In this document: in pieces, positions 23,702 to 36,093 of the stretch
Layout of the letters: every line of letters begins with the position of its first letter
Numbering within the stretch: the stretch's first letter is position 1
Assembly (NCBI GenBank): GCA_034638255.1
Contig: JAWPGT010000023.1
Coordinates: 186,001 to 250,000, forward strand
Direction of reading: 5' to 3'
DNA length: 64,000 bases
DNA from: Coprinus comatus
Lineage: Eukaryota > Basidiomycota > Agaricomycetes > Agaricales > Agaricaceae
Program-made: the position numbers and the translations under genes
Notes under the pieces: generated by a model
Database searches by the model: none
The model's input: only the letters and a program-made list of their open reading frames with translations
Told to the model about the DNA's origin: nothing

Positions 23702-25431
23702 TCAGCAATTCACTTTATGAGACCATTCCACACACCTATTAAGCCCCTTTACTCGGGTAATCTGTGCATAATTATACGTAGCCAGTCCCCTTCCCACCTC
23801 AATCAAGTCCTCTTCTGCATATTTTCCTTTTCCTTCTTTAGAAGTATCTTTCGACACTACATTTTCACTACTACTCAAAGCCATAGGAGTAATAGGGGCC
23901 AATGATAAATCGGAATGAGCCGATGCAACAGGAGTATTAGGTCTCGTAATACCTAAACCCTTTGCATACTTCTCTCTTGCTTCTTCTTGAGATGAAGTAG
24001 AAACAGAGTCACCTTTACGAATACAAATTCGAACAGCTTGACCAGAAGCAAACTCTCCAACCACATCAAGAACACCCACAGGTAATAAACGTCCACCAGA
24101 TTCTCTACGTGATAAAACCAAATGAGCTCCAGCGTCAATAATCACACTCCCAGATGGGAATAAGGTATGACCGTCCAGGACTTGAGATTACGGAGAGGGG
24201 TGGATGAAGCTGTGAATACTGTATGCGGCGGTCGCGGAATAGCCGAAGTTGGTTTGTTGAGTCCAAAAGATTCTGTGGGAGTTGACGCCCCAGATTGATG
24301 TTTTGATGATTGATGGTATTCGATTATCTTGAAGATATTTTCTGGAGTTTTGCTGGAACAGACAACCGTAGTGACACCAGCAGCTGTTGCGATCTCCGCT
24401 GCAATTATTTTTGTCTCCATTCCTCCAGTACCAAGATTAGATCCTGTAGTTGCTGTACTAACTAGAAACGGGTAAGCGCTGTGCTTGAGAAAAGCATGAA
24501 ACGTGCGTACCTTGAGCACGAATATCAGGAATAGAGTTGACAACGTCAACGTGTTTGGCATTAGGATCATTTCTTGGATTTGAGGTATATAATCCATCAA
24601 CATCAGTCAGAAGAAACAAGTAATCCGCATGAATCATTGAAGAAGTAATCGCAGAAAGGGTATCGTTGTCACCAAATTTAATTTCCTACAACCGCAAAGA
24701 ATTCAATATTCATCATTCATAATCAATTGCGGATAACTCACGCTAACAGAAACAGTATCATTCTCATTCACAATAGGAACGACACCCATTGACAAAAGTT
24801 CTTGAAAAGTATTCACTGCATTTAAATATCGCGTTCTCTACAACCAAATATACCATCAACACATATAATAACATCGAAATCGAAAAAAAAAAAAGACACA
24901 TACATCCGATATATCTCCTCTAGTCAACAAAACCTGAGCAATAGGTTGTTCCAATTGACTAAACAAATTATCCCAAAGTGCAATAAGTCTACCCTGTCCA
25001 ATTGCAGCCAACGCCTATACAATAAATTTTAAAAAAGAAACACACACACATAACCTCGTTAATACGAATGATGACAGTTTAGACGTATAAGTATTAAGAG
25101 AAAACGTTACCTGTTTCCCAGCCAAAGTCTTTGGTTTACTTTCCATTTCCATTCTCTTCAAACCAACACCAATAGCTCCAGAACTAACAAGAACAACTCT
25201 ATGTCCTTCTCTCTTCAATTCCGTGACAGTTTCTACTAATGAAGATAATGTTGATAATAATGGTTGATGTGTTTTTTCATGTACAATTGAAGATGTTCCT
25301 AGTAAATTTGCATTTAGTTATGGGTTATGTTTATTATGAATATGACGATATACTATGAAAATTATATCATACCTAGTTTGATTACAATTGTACAAGAAGA
25401 AATTCTTGAACGAGAACTTGGACGCGTCATA
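23702..25431 (-). CDS. PRO1: glutamate 5-kinase (gamma-glutamyl kinase)
   Basis: First step of proline synthesis: phosphorylates glutamate. The start at 25431 reads [20 protein letters not shown], followed by TSSIVHEKT. Then [56 protein letters not shown] and [14 protein letters not shown] (amino-acid-kinase fold), and GTGGMETKI. The C-terminal half is the PUA domain with [19 protein letters not shown]. Between 24155 and 24175 the frame breaks: the kinase half reads to LKSWT, while the expected continuation [15 protein letters not shown] lies in another frame. One inserted base would join them. For an essential-type enzyme this suggests a sequence indel more than a dead gene. At least six introns. 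Confidence 0.92.
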
Positions 25432-26210
25432 TTTCCTTGATCAGCGTTGATCTTTTGAAAGCGATAGGTGACCAGAGAACGAAGAGATGTAACCACGCAG
25501 TACGATAGAGATATAAGGAGGTGGTATAAGTTCGGAACGAAATCAATTGATCTGCTTTCCGCTTTCCGACGGAAGAGTGATAGGCCTTATCAGATGTCTT
25601 GCAAGAAGTTAAGGATTAGGGAGATGAAGTTACGGAGAGAAGAGTTTAACAAGTTTGGGTCATTAACAACACCCGCACCGCCCGTAACGCACTGCCAAGT
25701 GACGTAACCATTCATATGTAATAATAAAAAACCATAAATACTAGAAAAATCGTGTTTTAAAAACTTGTGGTGTGAATCGTAATACAACCAGAGGCCTGAA
25801 GCGCTAAGCAATGCAGTTATAATAGAAAATAATGAGGGGAGAAAAACAAAGGAGAATGAGAGGAAAGAAGTGGTTCGACAGAGAGAGAGGGTGAGAGGGA
25901 TAAAGTCATAGCAATTTGAAAAATATGAATATGCACGAAAGAGAGGGAGAGGGAGAGGGAGAGGGAGGGAATAAAATAAAGTTATGGCAACTAATTTATA
26001 AAAAGAAAAAAACAGTGTTCAGAAACATTGGACGAAGGAGGATACTGAGAAGTAGAGGGAGTCCTCGGTAAACGATCCCAGAGAAATATTCCTTCCTTCA
26101 ATCGATTCAAACCAACCAAAAGAAACCCAGGTAGAAAAAAAAGGGGAAAAAAAAAAAAAAAAAACCAAAAAGAAGGAAAAGAAAGAAGAGAAAAGCACCA
26201 ATCCACCAAA
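25432..26210. other. intergenic with purine-rich tracts
   Basis: About 780 bp between the glutamate kinase promoter and the ADA3 3' end. Strong A/G strand bias at 25830-25970 and a poly-A run near 26150. No coding exon seen. Confidence 0.4.
25938..25971. repeat. GAGAGG purine microsatellite
   Basis: Repeated GAGAGG units on the + strand inside a longer purine tract. Could form triplex or H-DNA and is probably length-variable. Confidence 0.8.
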
Positions 26211-28501
26211 TCAACCAATTTCCATTTCATCATTCAACCGAACCCTTTCCTTCTCCTTTCCCTTCCCATTACTCTTACTCCTATTCTTCCTAGCATTAAC
26301 AATATCCTCATCTCTAATAATCAAAACATCTTCCATAGGATTTTCCAACAACATCCTAACATCTTCTTCAATTCCTTTATAAATGCTCTCTTTCGGTAAC
26401 CCATAAATCCTTCCAGGATTCTCCTTTTCTTTTTGATCAAAAACAGAACCAACAGTATCAACCCATTCTCTTCTCGTTTCAATCAAATGCCTTAATTGTT
26501 CATTGACGGCCAATTTATGATTCTCATCTTGAGTGAAGCCAACTGCTGCCGGACAAGGTATTGCATCTGAATCCGCTCCGTTCCCGTTCCCATTCCCACT
26601 TGGTTTCTTTTTCTTTTTCTTCAACTTCGGTGCATCTTTCTTTTGAAGTTTCGTAAAAAGACTCGTAATGTTCTTATCTATCATATCTCTTAATTCGAGA
26701 TATTCTTGATACCCAAGTCGATCACGAGCAATAGATGCTAATCGTGCTTTTCTGGCTTTATTTATTGATATAATTTGTCGTAGTTCATTTTGAGCGTGTC
26801 GTAAGGCAGTAGCGATCGGATCATCCACTTTTTCTGCAAAATCCGGCTATTTATCACAACATATAAATGAGCTAATCATTTCACTTCCAAAATAGTAATA
26901 CAACTCACCGGGACATCCAACAACCCATGAAACCTTAAATTATCCCTTATCCTAGCCTCCAAATCCGTCACATTTAATCTTTCCTTCCTTGCAGCAGCAG
27001 CTCCACTTCCACCGGGTCTACCTTCCATAGCATCTTCAGCAGCTTTAACACCTTTCCAACCTGAAGGATCAGGTAAAGGTAGCAAAGCACTAATAACTCT
27101 CTCCGTTAAAGGCCCATGTCCCTTTTCCTCTGTAACCAAATCCATTTCTGATAATGTTGATGGATCCCATTTTGGTTCTGGCGGTGTAAATTGTGATGGA
27201 GACGCTGCTTCGTTTGTAAGAATGATGGGTGGTAATAAACCATTATCTTGATCCTCCCAGACTTCTGTGTAATGTCGACCGAGTTTGGGTAGAATAAAGG
27301 GTTCAACCTCGTCTCCTGTATATTCCAGAAATCCAACATCTTCTTCTCGGAGAGGCCGTAGCCATGGTTTAATGTTCTCATAGAATACGGTTACTGTGGT
27401 CTGTGTAGGTGTTTTTATTTTGCTAAAGTCTTCCGTAACTTCGGTGGGTTTACTTGGACCTGGTATTGGCGGTGGTGGAACAGGAGGTCGAGGCGGTAGG
27501 AGGGCTGTTGATAGAGGAACAGAAAAGTCAGGCCCTACAAAAGACTAATTTACATTGCCATGAGATATAGAATGAGGCTAGCTTGTAAGATTTCAAACGT
27601 ACTTTGGAGGAAGAAAGTGCTGAGGGTTTCGATACTTTCGGAGGTGGAGGAATAAAGGTGGGCGTATGGTTTGCAGGTGGTGTAGCTTTGCGTGGTCGTG
27701 CGTCTATGGTGTATGAGAGATAGCGACCGGAAAGAAAGGGCTCAACCAACCAAGTTCAGCGTCGCTATCATCGTCTCGTTTCCGTTTCTTTTTCTTCTTC
27801 TTGAGGTCTTCAAGAGCACTAGAACAGACTATCAATATACAGCGGAGATAGAAGCAAATAACAAGATTACCTTCTCCGAGGGTCGAGTGACGATCTTGAG
27901 ACTGGTGTACCAGAGTTGGCAGGAAGGGAGGGGTTTCTTGACTTTGACGAATGAATCCCTGATAGTCGAGGGTCATCACCATCAGGCAGAGGTGTATCTA
28001 TATCATGATAGATAGTTTCCAACGAAATGAAATTTGCCAAGTCCAGCAAGCAACGCAACACGTCCAGAACATGCGACATTGTTTAAAACCACACCAAATG
28101 GAAATAACGACCGCGAGAATCATAGTTGAATGAGTAAAGAAACGCGTTCAGGTGGCACCAAGTTATGACGAGAATAAGAATGATGAAAATGTCGAACAAT
28201 AAATTAATAAAATAAGGTAAAATTCAGAAGATTTCAACGTACATTCTCGTTCTCGTTTGACCTTTTCAACGGCTTTAACCTTTCCTTTCTCCTTTTCCTT
28301 CATCCGGCGCATGGACTCTTCAATCGTCCGAAGGTCTTCTCCTGCCTTTCTTGCTCTCTCTATCGTCTTCTGCTTGAGCAGCTTGAGCTCTGAATGTATG
28401 CGCTCGAGATCCTCGACTGGCGGTACAACATCTGGGGTATTCTTGTGTAACGTTGAGGAGTATGGATCGGGTATTGGGTAGGAACTAAGCCTAGCAGGCA
28501 T
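26211..28501 (-). CDS. NGG1: ADA3/NGG1-like SAGA adaptor subunit
   Basis: Ada3 joins Ada2 and the Gcn5 acetyltransferase in the SAGA/ADA histone acetyltransferase module in the nucleus. The start at 28501 gives MPARLSSYPIPDPYSS. Then a charged coiled coil (HSELKLLKQKTIERARKAGE, DLRTIEESMRRMKEKEKG), a YTPLPDGDDPRLSG segment after splicing, a basic stretch (KKKKKKRKRDDD), a Pro-rich middle, and the conserved part. That part includes FYENIKPWLRPLREEDVGFL, GPLTERVISALLP, RIRDNLRFHGLLD and a C-terminal helical region (RHAQNELRQIISINKARKAR). This order fits Ada3. Roughly 600-650 residues with about six introns. Assignment rests on order and motifs; no domain search was run. Confidence 0.82.
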
Positions 28502-28668
28502 GTCTAGTCTTTCTTGCTGAGTGGTTCCAGACTTTGTACGTTGTTCCGGGCAACGGTGGATGAAATGAAAGACGAGGAGGACAGGATATACTGGAACGAG
28601 CTGAGTGTCGTGAATCAAGAGAAGACCGATTACTCCAGGTTTCCCACGCCTAATTATCCTCTAAACCA
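28502..28668. promoter_or_regulatory. compact shared promoter, ADA3 / SLC41-like
   Basis: Only about 170 bp separate the two divergent start codons, the tightest head-to-head pair in the window. No exon or known element recognised. Confidence 0.4.
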
Positions 28669-30524
28669 ATGCACTCATCGTCCCCAGGTCATCACGATGT
28701 CGAGCACATTCCCATGCACGCGTTCACACAGACAGCGACGACGATGACGACGGCTACGACAACCCCGACGCCGCACTCCTGGCCAGTCGCCACGCGAGTC
28801 GAAACACGACACGACAACCAAAAGACTGTGGCCGCAAATAAAGGGCATTGTCATAGAGGTCGGTATTAACGCTCAGCTCAAGACCTTGGTACTAATAATA
28901 TGCTGCCAGAGTGCACCGACGCTGTTACTAACCACCGTCAGTCTGCTATTTACCGGAAAACTGCTGGATCAAGTATCTGTGGGTCACGTATCACTCCCAC
29001 CAATACACCGCCTAATATACCACACATAGCATTGGCGGGCATGAGAGAAGTCGACCAGCTAATAATGATCATCCCAGTTGTTCTCAATCTAAAGGGTAAC
29101 CTTGAAATGAACCTCTCCGCACGTCTAGGAACCGCAGCCAATGTCGGTGAACTCGACGATCCAAAACAACGGCGCTCAATGATCATTGGAAACCTTACTC
29201 TCCTCCAAGTTCAAGCCATTGTTGTGTCTTTTCGTCGCTGCTTGTATTGCTATCCTTTTGGGACTATTCGTCCCTCACACCACTTCTTCTCCCGAAGCTT
29301 CCAATGCCAATGCCACAAGAACCTTGATGCTATTACGAGATATAGTGTCTTCAAGAAAACCTATACCTCATCCCGATCCCGAAGCAAAACGCAATACAGA
29401 TTTTGCAACGTTCGTAACCCTGCATTTCTTTCTAAAGTCCACATGCTCATTTGAAACTAAAGATTAATAATGGTCGCGTCGACAACAATGTCCGCAGCAT
29501 GTCTCTCTGGTCTAATACTTGGTTCATTCATGTGCACCCTCATCGTCCTCTGTCGCAAATTTAACCGGGATCCAGACAACATAGCACCAGCAATAGCTTC
29601 CTGTCTAGGTGACCTCGTAACCCTATGTCTAATAGGTCTCGTATCTACACTCCTAATTCCCTTCCTTCACACCCCTCTGCCATTCGCAATCGGTATCATA
29701 GCAATCACCTCAGCTGTTGCATCCCTCATCTATACTCTTCGTAACGAGCACGTTCGACCTCTTTTAGGTCAAGGATGGAGCCCATTATTTGGTGCTATGG
29801 TTATTAGCAGTGGAACTGGTATCGTATTGGATATGTTTGTTAGTAAATATGAAGGATTTGCTATCTTAGCTGTTGTCATTAGTGGTATGTCCCATCTTGT
29901 TCAAAGTCCATAAATCTTGTATGCTTATTGGTTATATGTAGGTCTACCAGGAGCAGCAGGTTCAATATTCGTGTCAAGATTATCAACAGCACTTCATGCA
30001 GCAGCATTAAGCAAAACATCAGCATCGGCATCCTCACCTACATCTCCAAAGCCCAAGACTAGTTATGATAACGTTACTCGTTATAACTCTTCCAGTCGAA
30101 ATTGTTTTCTTAATTGTACTTCGTACAATTGATTGGCTCAAAGTTCCAGTTATCTTTATAGTATTCACTGTTTTGTTTTTTTGTTGTGCTGTAAGTTCCA
30201 TCCTTTCTTCCACTTCCTTCCATTCCTTTCTCCACTCATTCCCCCCTCCCTTCATCCACACATCCTACCCACCCTCTTACTATATTAAAAACCACTACTA
30301 ACAACCCCCAATTTTTTTTCTTTATATATATAATATAATAGGTTCTAGCATCACTCATAATAGCCCAAGCTCTAACAAACTTCCTCTGGTCTAAAAATCG
30401 AGATCCAGATATGTATGCTTTACCTATTCATTCTGCTTTGATGGATTTGATAGGACAGTTGTTACTTGTTTTGTGTTTTGAAATCGTTTCGATGTTGGGG
30501 TTTAAAGTGACTCAGAGGTCTTGA
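28669..30524 (+). CDS. SLC41/MgtE-type divalent cation transporter, frame broken
   Basis: Mg2+-type transporter of the SLC41 family, with two MgtE-like halves. Seen: N-terminal SDDDDDGYDNPDAALLAS, RLWPQIKGIVIE, SAPTLLLTTVSLLFTGKLLD, VVLNLKGNLEMNLSARLGTA (family signature), STTMSAACLSGLILGSFMCT, ASCLGDLVTLCLIGL, and a C-terminal ALPIHSALMDLIGQLLLVLC. These are spread over different frames. Besides normal introns, single-base breaks are needed near 28715-28735, at the A run 28820-28823, at the T run 29229-29232 (one base too many), and at 30056-30062. The junction near 28990-29040 is ambiguous. The conserved residues are otherwise well kept, which argues for sequence indels or very recent decay. 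Start 28669 is provisional. Confidence 0.78.
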
Positions 30525-31017
30525 AAGAGGGAGGAGGGGTCTTACTTATTTTACTTTACTTTACTTACTACTAGGTTACCATTGGTTGTATGTGAGGGGG
30601 GGATGTATGTAGTAAGTTTCGTAGGGGTTAATGTCCAAGGTGATTAGATCTTAGAATGTGGTGGTGGTTTTTGTTTAGGTCGTGATATAGATTTTTTGGT
30701 TTTGGGTTTGGGACAAAGGTTTTTGAATTATGAATGTTATGGTTTGCTTAGCGCTTAAAAAGAGGTTTTACATGAGGATTGGGATTGAAAATGATATGGG
30801 GGGGGTCTAAGAGAAGGAGAGCCATATATTGGTTTTTAATCACATTCAAACCTCCTACTTTAATCTAATAAACCTCACATCCTCTCATATATAGGTACAA
30901 TATACACGAATGGTACAAAGACAACTAGTTTATGTATATTGACTTTTTTGAGAAATTCATATATCTCCTACTACAGACAAACACACTCATACTACTCAGA
31001 CATTCTCTCACTACGGT
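30525..31017. other. convergent 3' region
   Basis: About 490 bp between the ends of the SLC41-like and first PL14 genes. Contains G-runs near 30596 and 30798; no gene seen. Confidence 0.4.
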
Positions 31018-34000
31018 TTACGCATTAACAACAATCGAAAAATCTCGAAACCAAACAATTTGATCTTTCGGCGTTGCATAACGTAAATCGTGTCCTCCAA
31101 AAAACGTACTATAAGTATGGAATCAAGTATTAAGTAAATCATATACCGACGGACAAGAGAGAGAGAGAGATAGAAATTTTTTTTTTTTGAAAAAAAAGGA
31201 AATTACAATGAGAAAGTATAGTTGTGCATACCTGAAGAAAATCCCAAGAAATCCGGGTGCTTCTGCTGTTTTTTCCCCACCACCACTACCAACACTATCA
31301 CCGCCACCACTTTCTACAGAGTTGTCTCCATTTTCAATACCGATTCCGATAGGATTTTCTTCGTTACCTTCTTCGTTTTCGACGTCGACTGCTGTATCGG
31401 TGTCTGTATTTGTATTTTCAATGTTGTCATTACTATTACTGTTACTGTTACTGTTACCATTACTTTCGGAAGGGCCTGGATTTAAACTTGGATTTACTTC
31501 TGAAGAGGATGAGAGTGGTGAATTTGTTGGTGATGGTAACTTTGAAGTAAACGATAAAGAAGCTGATGATGATGAAGCTGATGAAGAAGAGGAGGAGGAG
31601 GAGGAGGAGGAGGAGGAGGAGGAAGGGGAGGAGAAGGGTGAAGATGGGGGTGAAGATGAAGGTAGAGAATGCCCATGAGTATGTTCGTGTTCGTGTTCGT
31701 GTTCGTGCTCATTCAAATGTACATCCACATCAACATCAACATTAACCGAATTCGAGTTTAATCCAGATTTCTTTGGGTTTGATTTCGTTTGATCCTGGTT
31801 CGGAATGGGTACATCCACGGAAACATGTACATCTATCGTTGTTCTTGTTTTCATTTTTGATTTTATTTCAATAATTTCTTCAATACCACCAGTGGTAGCA
31901 CTGGTAGTGTCGTTTCCAATATTAATGTCAACGTGAACGTCAAGATGTTGATGTTGGTATTTGTATTCATGGTTTTGGGGTGTCAATGTTGATATCCCAG
32001 ATAAAGAATCTTTAACTGTTATGTCTTCATCTCTTTCACCTCCAGGTTCTCCCTCATATGTATCCTTCTACGAATTTCCCTTCTTCGTCTTTTCCATCCT
32101 CTTCTTGTTCTCCACCTTTCTCATCATCGTCTCTTCCTCCTTCTCCTTTCGCGTTTACATCTCCATTAGAGTCGTCTTCAGCAGAGTTTAGCACACCACT
32201 AAGTTTCACAGGTCCATCACCACCACCTCACCATCATCATCACAGTCATAATCAACACTAGACTCAACTTCAAACTCTCCTGCAAACTCTCCTTCAGCTT
32301 TAACAAGTACCTCCACTTCCAAATCTTCAACTCCCAAACCTTCCCCACTCTGAATTGAAGAACCAACACCACTAACATCAGGTTCACTCCCAACCCCAAC
32401 CCCAACCCCAACCCCACCCCTCCTTCAACGGTTGTAGTAGATGCCAATGCCAGTGCCAATGTATCAACACTACCACTACCTTTATCATCACTGATAAATC
32501 CCATATCCATAATCAAAGGTACAACCAAGAGCCCAAGCCCTCCATTCTTTTTTTCTTCCTTTTCATCATCAAAATCAAGACTTTGATCACTTTTTCCTCA
32601 ATAAATCTACGTTTGTTACCACCACCTCCAGTAGTGTTAGTATTCAACAAAGGATCCAATAAACCGTTTAAAAGGTCTATAGGCGTTGGGACTGGTTTAG
32701 ATGACGTTGAAGTTATAGTCAAACCAGAGCTGGAATTCAAACTTGAACTTGAGCCTGAGGAAGTCGTAGATAGTGATACGGATGTAGTAGACGCAGACAT
32801 AGGGGAAATGGAGGTAGAGTTGAATGTAGTGGAAGTGATTATAACAGAGGTTGAGGTTGTAGGAGTTGTAGTTCTGGTAGTTCTAGCAGTAGTACCTAAA
32901 AGAGGGTCTAATAAACCATTTAGAAGATCTGCATTTGTCTGAGCGGATTTAGTTGGAGTTGGAGTTGGTATTGGTGCTGAGCTGGAGGTTCTGATGATCG
33001 TGGTATTGACAGAAGGAGTAGGAGTGGACGTTATACTATTACTAGTATTGAAAGCAGAGGCGGAGATAGTGGTAGTGTAAGAAGCGATAGGAACGGAAGT
33101 AGAGGCGGTGGAAGAAGAGGAATAGGTGATGGCGGTCGCAGTAGAAGAGGTCATAGCCATTGGAGTAGAAGCCATAGCAGTAGAAGCAGGGGTAGCAGTA
33201 GCCAAGGTGGTTGAGGAAATAGTAACAGTAGTAGGTAACAAAGTCGTTAACGTATAAGTAACAACTTGGACTTGTGTTGTCGTACTAGTCAGCGTCAAAG
33301 GCCTTATCTCTGTCGTAGTAGTTGAAACAATCTCCGTCGAAATTGCTGTTAAAGTCAACACAGAGACAGATGTAGATGTAGATGTAGATGCAGGCGAAGG
33401 GAGGAAACTTGAACTTGAACTTTGACTTTGACCATCTCTATAGAAAATATCCTTCCTCTCAATCACTCTAACACCATTAACATCCAACAAAAACCAACCA
33501 TCAGCAAGTCCAGGTGTATTAAGAACAACAGTTTGAGTTATAGTTGTCCAAGTTCCTTTAAGCCAAGTGAATGAACCTCGATTAAGTGAATACCCATATG
33601 TAGGTGATAACGAGCATTTCGAGTTCGAGTTTATACTAGCATTTGACGAAATGATGGGAGAAGATAATGTTGATGTAATGGAATTGGAGTTGGGTTTGAA
33701 CTGTTTGATGTTTGCGTTTCCGCAGAGGGTTAAAGATTGTTGACCCTTGGGTGCATACTGTTCACAAAAGAAATTAAGACTTAATATATCCACTTTTCTG
33801 AGAGAAAAGGTAAGAATCACGTACAAGATACAGTTCACCAACACCACGAGCTCTCCACATTAACCTAGTGCTAAAACAATTCTTAGCACTACTCCCGCCA
33901 GAACAACTTCTATGACCACCATACAATCCCGGCATTTTCCCACCTAATACCCAATCGAAATTTGAAGGAAAGTAAGCACTATACGTGAGAGATACGTTGG

Positions 34001-34424
34001 TCGCACGAGAAAGGGGGATTGGAGAAGCGTAGAATTCGACACCTCCGATTGGATATTGAGCTGGATTGATTGAATGAGCTGGGTAGAAGAGGCGTAGGAG
34101 GGTCGATTTTGATGGACTTGAGGGTAAAAGAATAGATTCGGAAGGTGGGATAAGTTTGATATTTTGTGGACCACTGGGAAAGTAGGTGATATTAAAACTC
34201 GAAAGGTCAGTCATCTTGGTTGGACTGTGCCATGATAATCCAGAGGGGGCCGGAGAGGGCGTTGAGGGAATGTACGTAGTTACTGTAGACCCAGAAAGAG
34301 TAACAAATTGAGTTGTGGTGAATGGTTCTGTCACAGTCAAGGTTATGGTCGTCAGGTTAGAGACATCCAGAGGTATCGCCAGCGATGTAGCCAGTGCTGC
34401 CAGAGCAATGGCGAGACGTGCCAT
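31018..34424 (-). CDS. PL14-like polysaccharide lyase with huge low-complexity insert
   Basis: Probable secreted uronate-polysaccharide lyase (PL14 family includes glucuronan and alginate lyases). Start 34424 gives a signal peptide (MARLAIALAALATSLAIPL). The lyase core appears as SLTYSAYFPSNFDWVLGGKM, PGLYGG, CFSTRLMWRARGVGELYL, CSLSPTYGYSLNRGSFTW and ERKDIFYRDG. The expected closing part (FFGGHDLRYATPKDQIVWF, then RDFSIVVNA and stop at 31018) is about 2.3 kb further on. Between lie hundreds of Ser/Thr residues, two copies of LLNGLLDPLL, an acidic stretch, HEHEHEHEHT, and a long poly-Ser run. The insert changes frame near 32400, 32225 and 32055, so it is either interrupted by indels or spliced in a way I cannot resolve. 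Compare the second PL14 gene, which lacks the insert. Confidence 0.72.
31585..31625. repeat. GAG trinucleotide run (poly-Ser codons on the - strand)
   Basis: Tandem GAG/GAA on the + strand encode the poly-Ser run of the PL14-like insert on the - strand. Slippage-prone. Confidence 0.85.
32391..32420. repeat. CCCCAA hexanucleotide run
   Basis: About five CCCCAA-like units inside the PL14-like insert. It resembles a ciliate telomere unit but is internal and coincides with a change of coding frame, so it reads as a coding Gly/Val repeat prone to slippage. Confidence 0.8.
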
Positions 34425-34900
34425 GCAGGCATCCCGCGAAGTAAACGAGAATCCATATAATTTATTCAAATCTGGACTGATGGTCAGAGAACCAGTGGCG
34501 TTAAGACTGTGTTTCGAGGTGTGGACAAATACCCCTCTAATCATGTTATATAATTCATTTTGTATGGACAAAGTACTATGCAACGAGATTAGAAAAAGTG
34601 ACAGTCAAAAAGAAATCGAATTCTGCACCAGAGTAAAACAAAAACCCACAGCACTGGTCAATAATTTTGTGCCACAAATCCCACCCCAGGGCATGCCTTG
34701 TGCGCGGCTAAACACGAATGCGACTATGAGTGTGAATTATGAACCAGGAGAACGAACGCGGATGTGGAACATTGAGAATTTGGAAGTAATAAAGGGGAAT
34801 ATGAACGATGAATAATGAATGATGGGGATGGATAATGATGGTGAAGATTAAGTGCGGGTACAGAATAAAAGGGAGGGGGATAGAATTAAACTCGAGAACT
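34425..34900. other. upstream region of the PL14-like gene
   Basis: About 475 bp between the RPA34 stop and the lyase start. The open frames running through it upstream of 34424 have no signal peptide or lyase features; taken as promoter. Confidence 0.35.
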
Positions 34901-36093
34901 CTAAGAACTTGAAGTTTTGGCCTTTTTCGATTTTTTACCAGCGATCGTCGATATCTCTTCAACTCCTTCACCTTTACGCTTTTTACCCTTCTTCTCTTTT
35001 TCTGTTGATACCAGCTCTTCGACGGGGTTAGGTGCAGGCGCAGAAACTTTTCTCTTGCTAGTTTTCTTTTCTGTCTCTTTCTCGGTTTTTGTGACAGTTA
35101 CTTGAGAAGCTTCCACATCCACGTCCGCATCCACATCCATGACTTCTGCTTCAGCTGTCGTGGTAGTTGTAGTGAAAGGAAGAATAGAACCATAAGGTTT
35201 AAATTGATGAGTCAAAAGTTCTGTTGGGTATTGATATCTCGGAGGGTTTTTATATTCCTTATGCCTCCCGTCCGCTTCATCGATATCAGAGGTATCAGAG
35301 GTGGGGGAGGTGGTCTCAGTAGTTGGAGGTGTGGGTAATGGTGCCTGCGGTGTTATTACTAGGTGTTTTGCTATTGGTTTTGGACCTGATATCACGCAAT
35401 GCTCATATTCAATGTTATCTTTCTGGTAAGAGAGAAGTGACAACGCACCTGGGTAAAGTCGACCTTTTTTAGATTTTCGAGGAAGTAAATAAGTCAATGA
35501 AGGTAATTCTTCCGCTCCTGGTACTATTGCTTGTTCCGCCTCTTGTGTTTGGTTGACCCCATCGGAAGTTGAAGGAGGTAGAGCATAAATATCGTAAGTT
35601 GTATGTTTTCTCTTCAAAGTTCCTAGATTTTCCACTTTTACTTTCGTATCCGAAGGAGCAGAAAGTTCGAGCTCTTCTAAATGTTTCGGTTTAACCTATA
35701 ATACGAGATAAGTAAAAAGTAAGCAGGTCAACCCTTTCATACACCAAATTAAAACAACAAGAACACAGAGGGAAAGTGGCAAGGGCAATGAAAGATCCAA
35801 AAAGGACGTACACTTTCAGGAACTCTAATAATCCAAACTTCCAAATCTTCATCATTATTGATATTATCCCAATCGAAAACACCACAATCCTCTTCCCCAG
35901 AAATTGCTTTAAAACCGAAAGGCGGAACATAATCCCACCCGTCGTTGCTTACTGCTCCTTCATTTTTTCCCGAATCTACATTCACGTTTGTGTCGTTTGA
36001 GTCCTGGACAAGGGCAGACTTCTTCTTCTCCTTTTTCTTGTCTTTTTTGTGTTTCGCCGTCGACGTAGATGCAGATGCAGAAATTGCGGACAT
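34901..36093 (-). CDS. RPA34: RNA polymerase I subunit RPA34.5-like
   Basis: Forms the RPA49/RPA34.5 heterodimer that stimulates Pol I elongation in the nucleolus. The ATG at 36093 (MSAISASAS) is used because the frame upstream lacks another ATG. Seen: a Lys-rich start (KHKKDKKKEKKK), then WDYVPPFGFKAI and DLEVWIIRVPESVKPKHLEE spanning the single intron in phase. Then LGTLKRKHTTYDIYALPP, a dimerisation-domain-like middle (GAEELPSLTYLLPRKSKKGR), YEHCVISGPKPIAKHLVIT, and a basic C-terminal tail (KKGKKRKGEG, GKKSKKAKTSSS). The basic tail and the VWIIRVP core are typical. Length about 355 residues, longer than yeast (233). Family call is from these motifs. Confidence 0.8.

Noticed and set aside
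32391..32420. Internal telomere-like CCCCAA array
   Set aside because: Short, imperfect and inside a coding Gly/Val repeat; no subtelomeric features around it.
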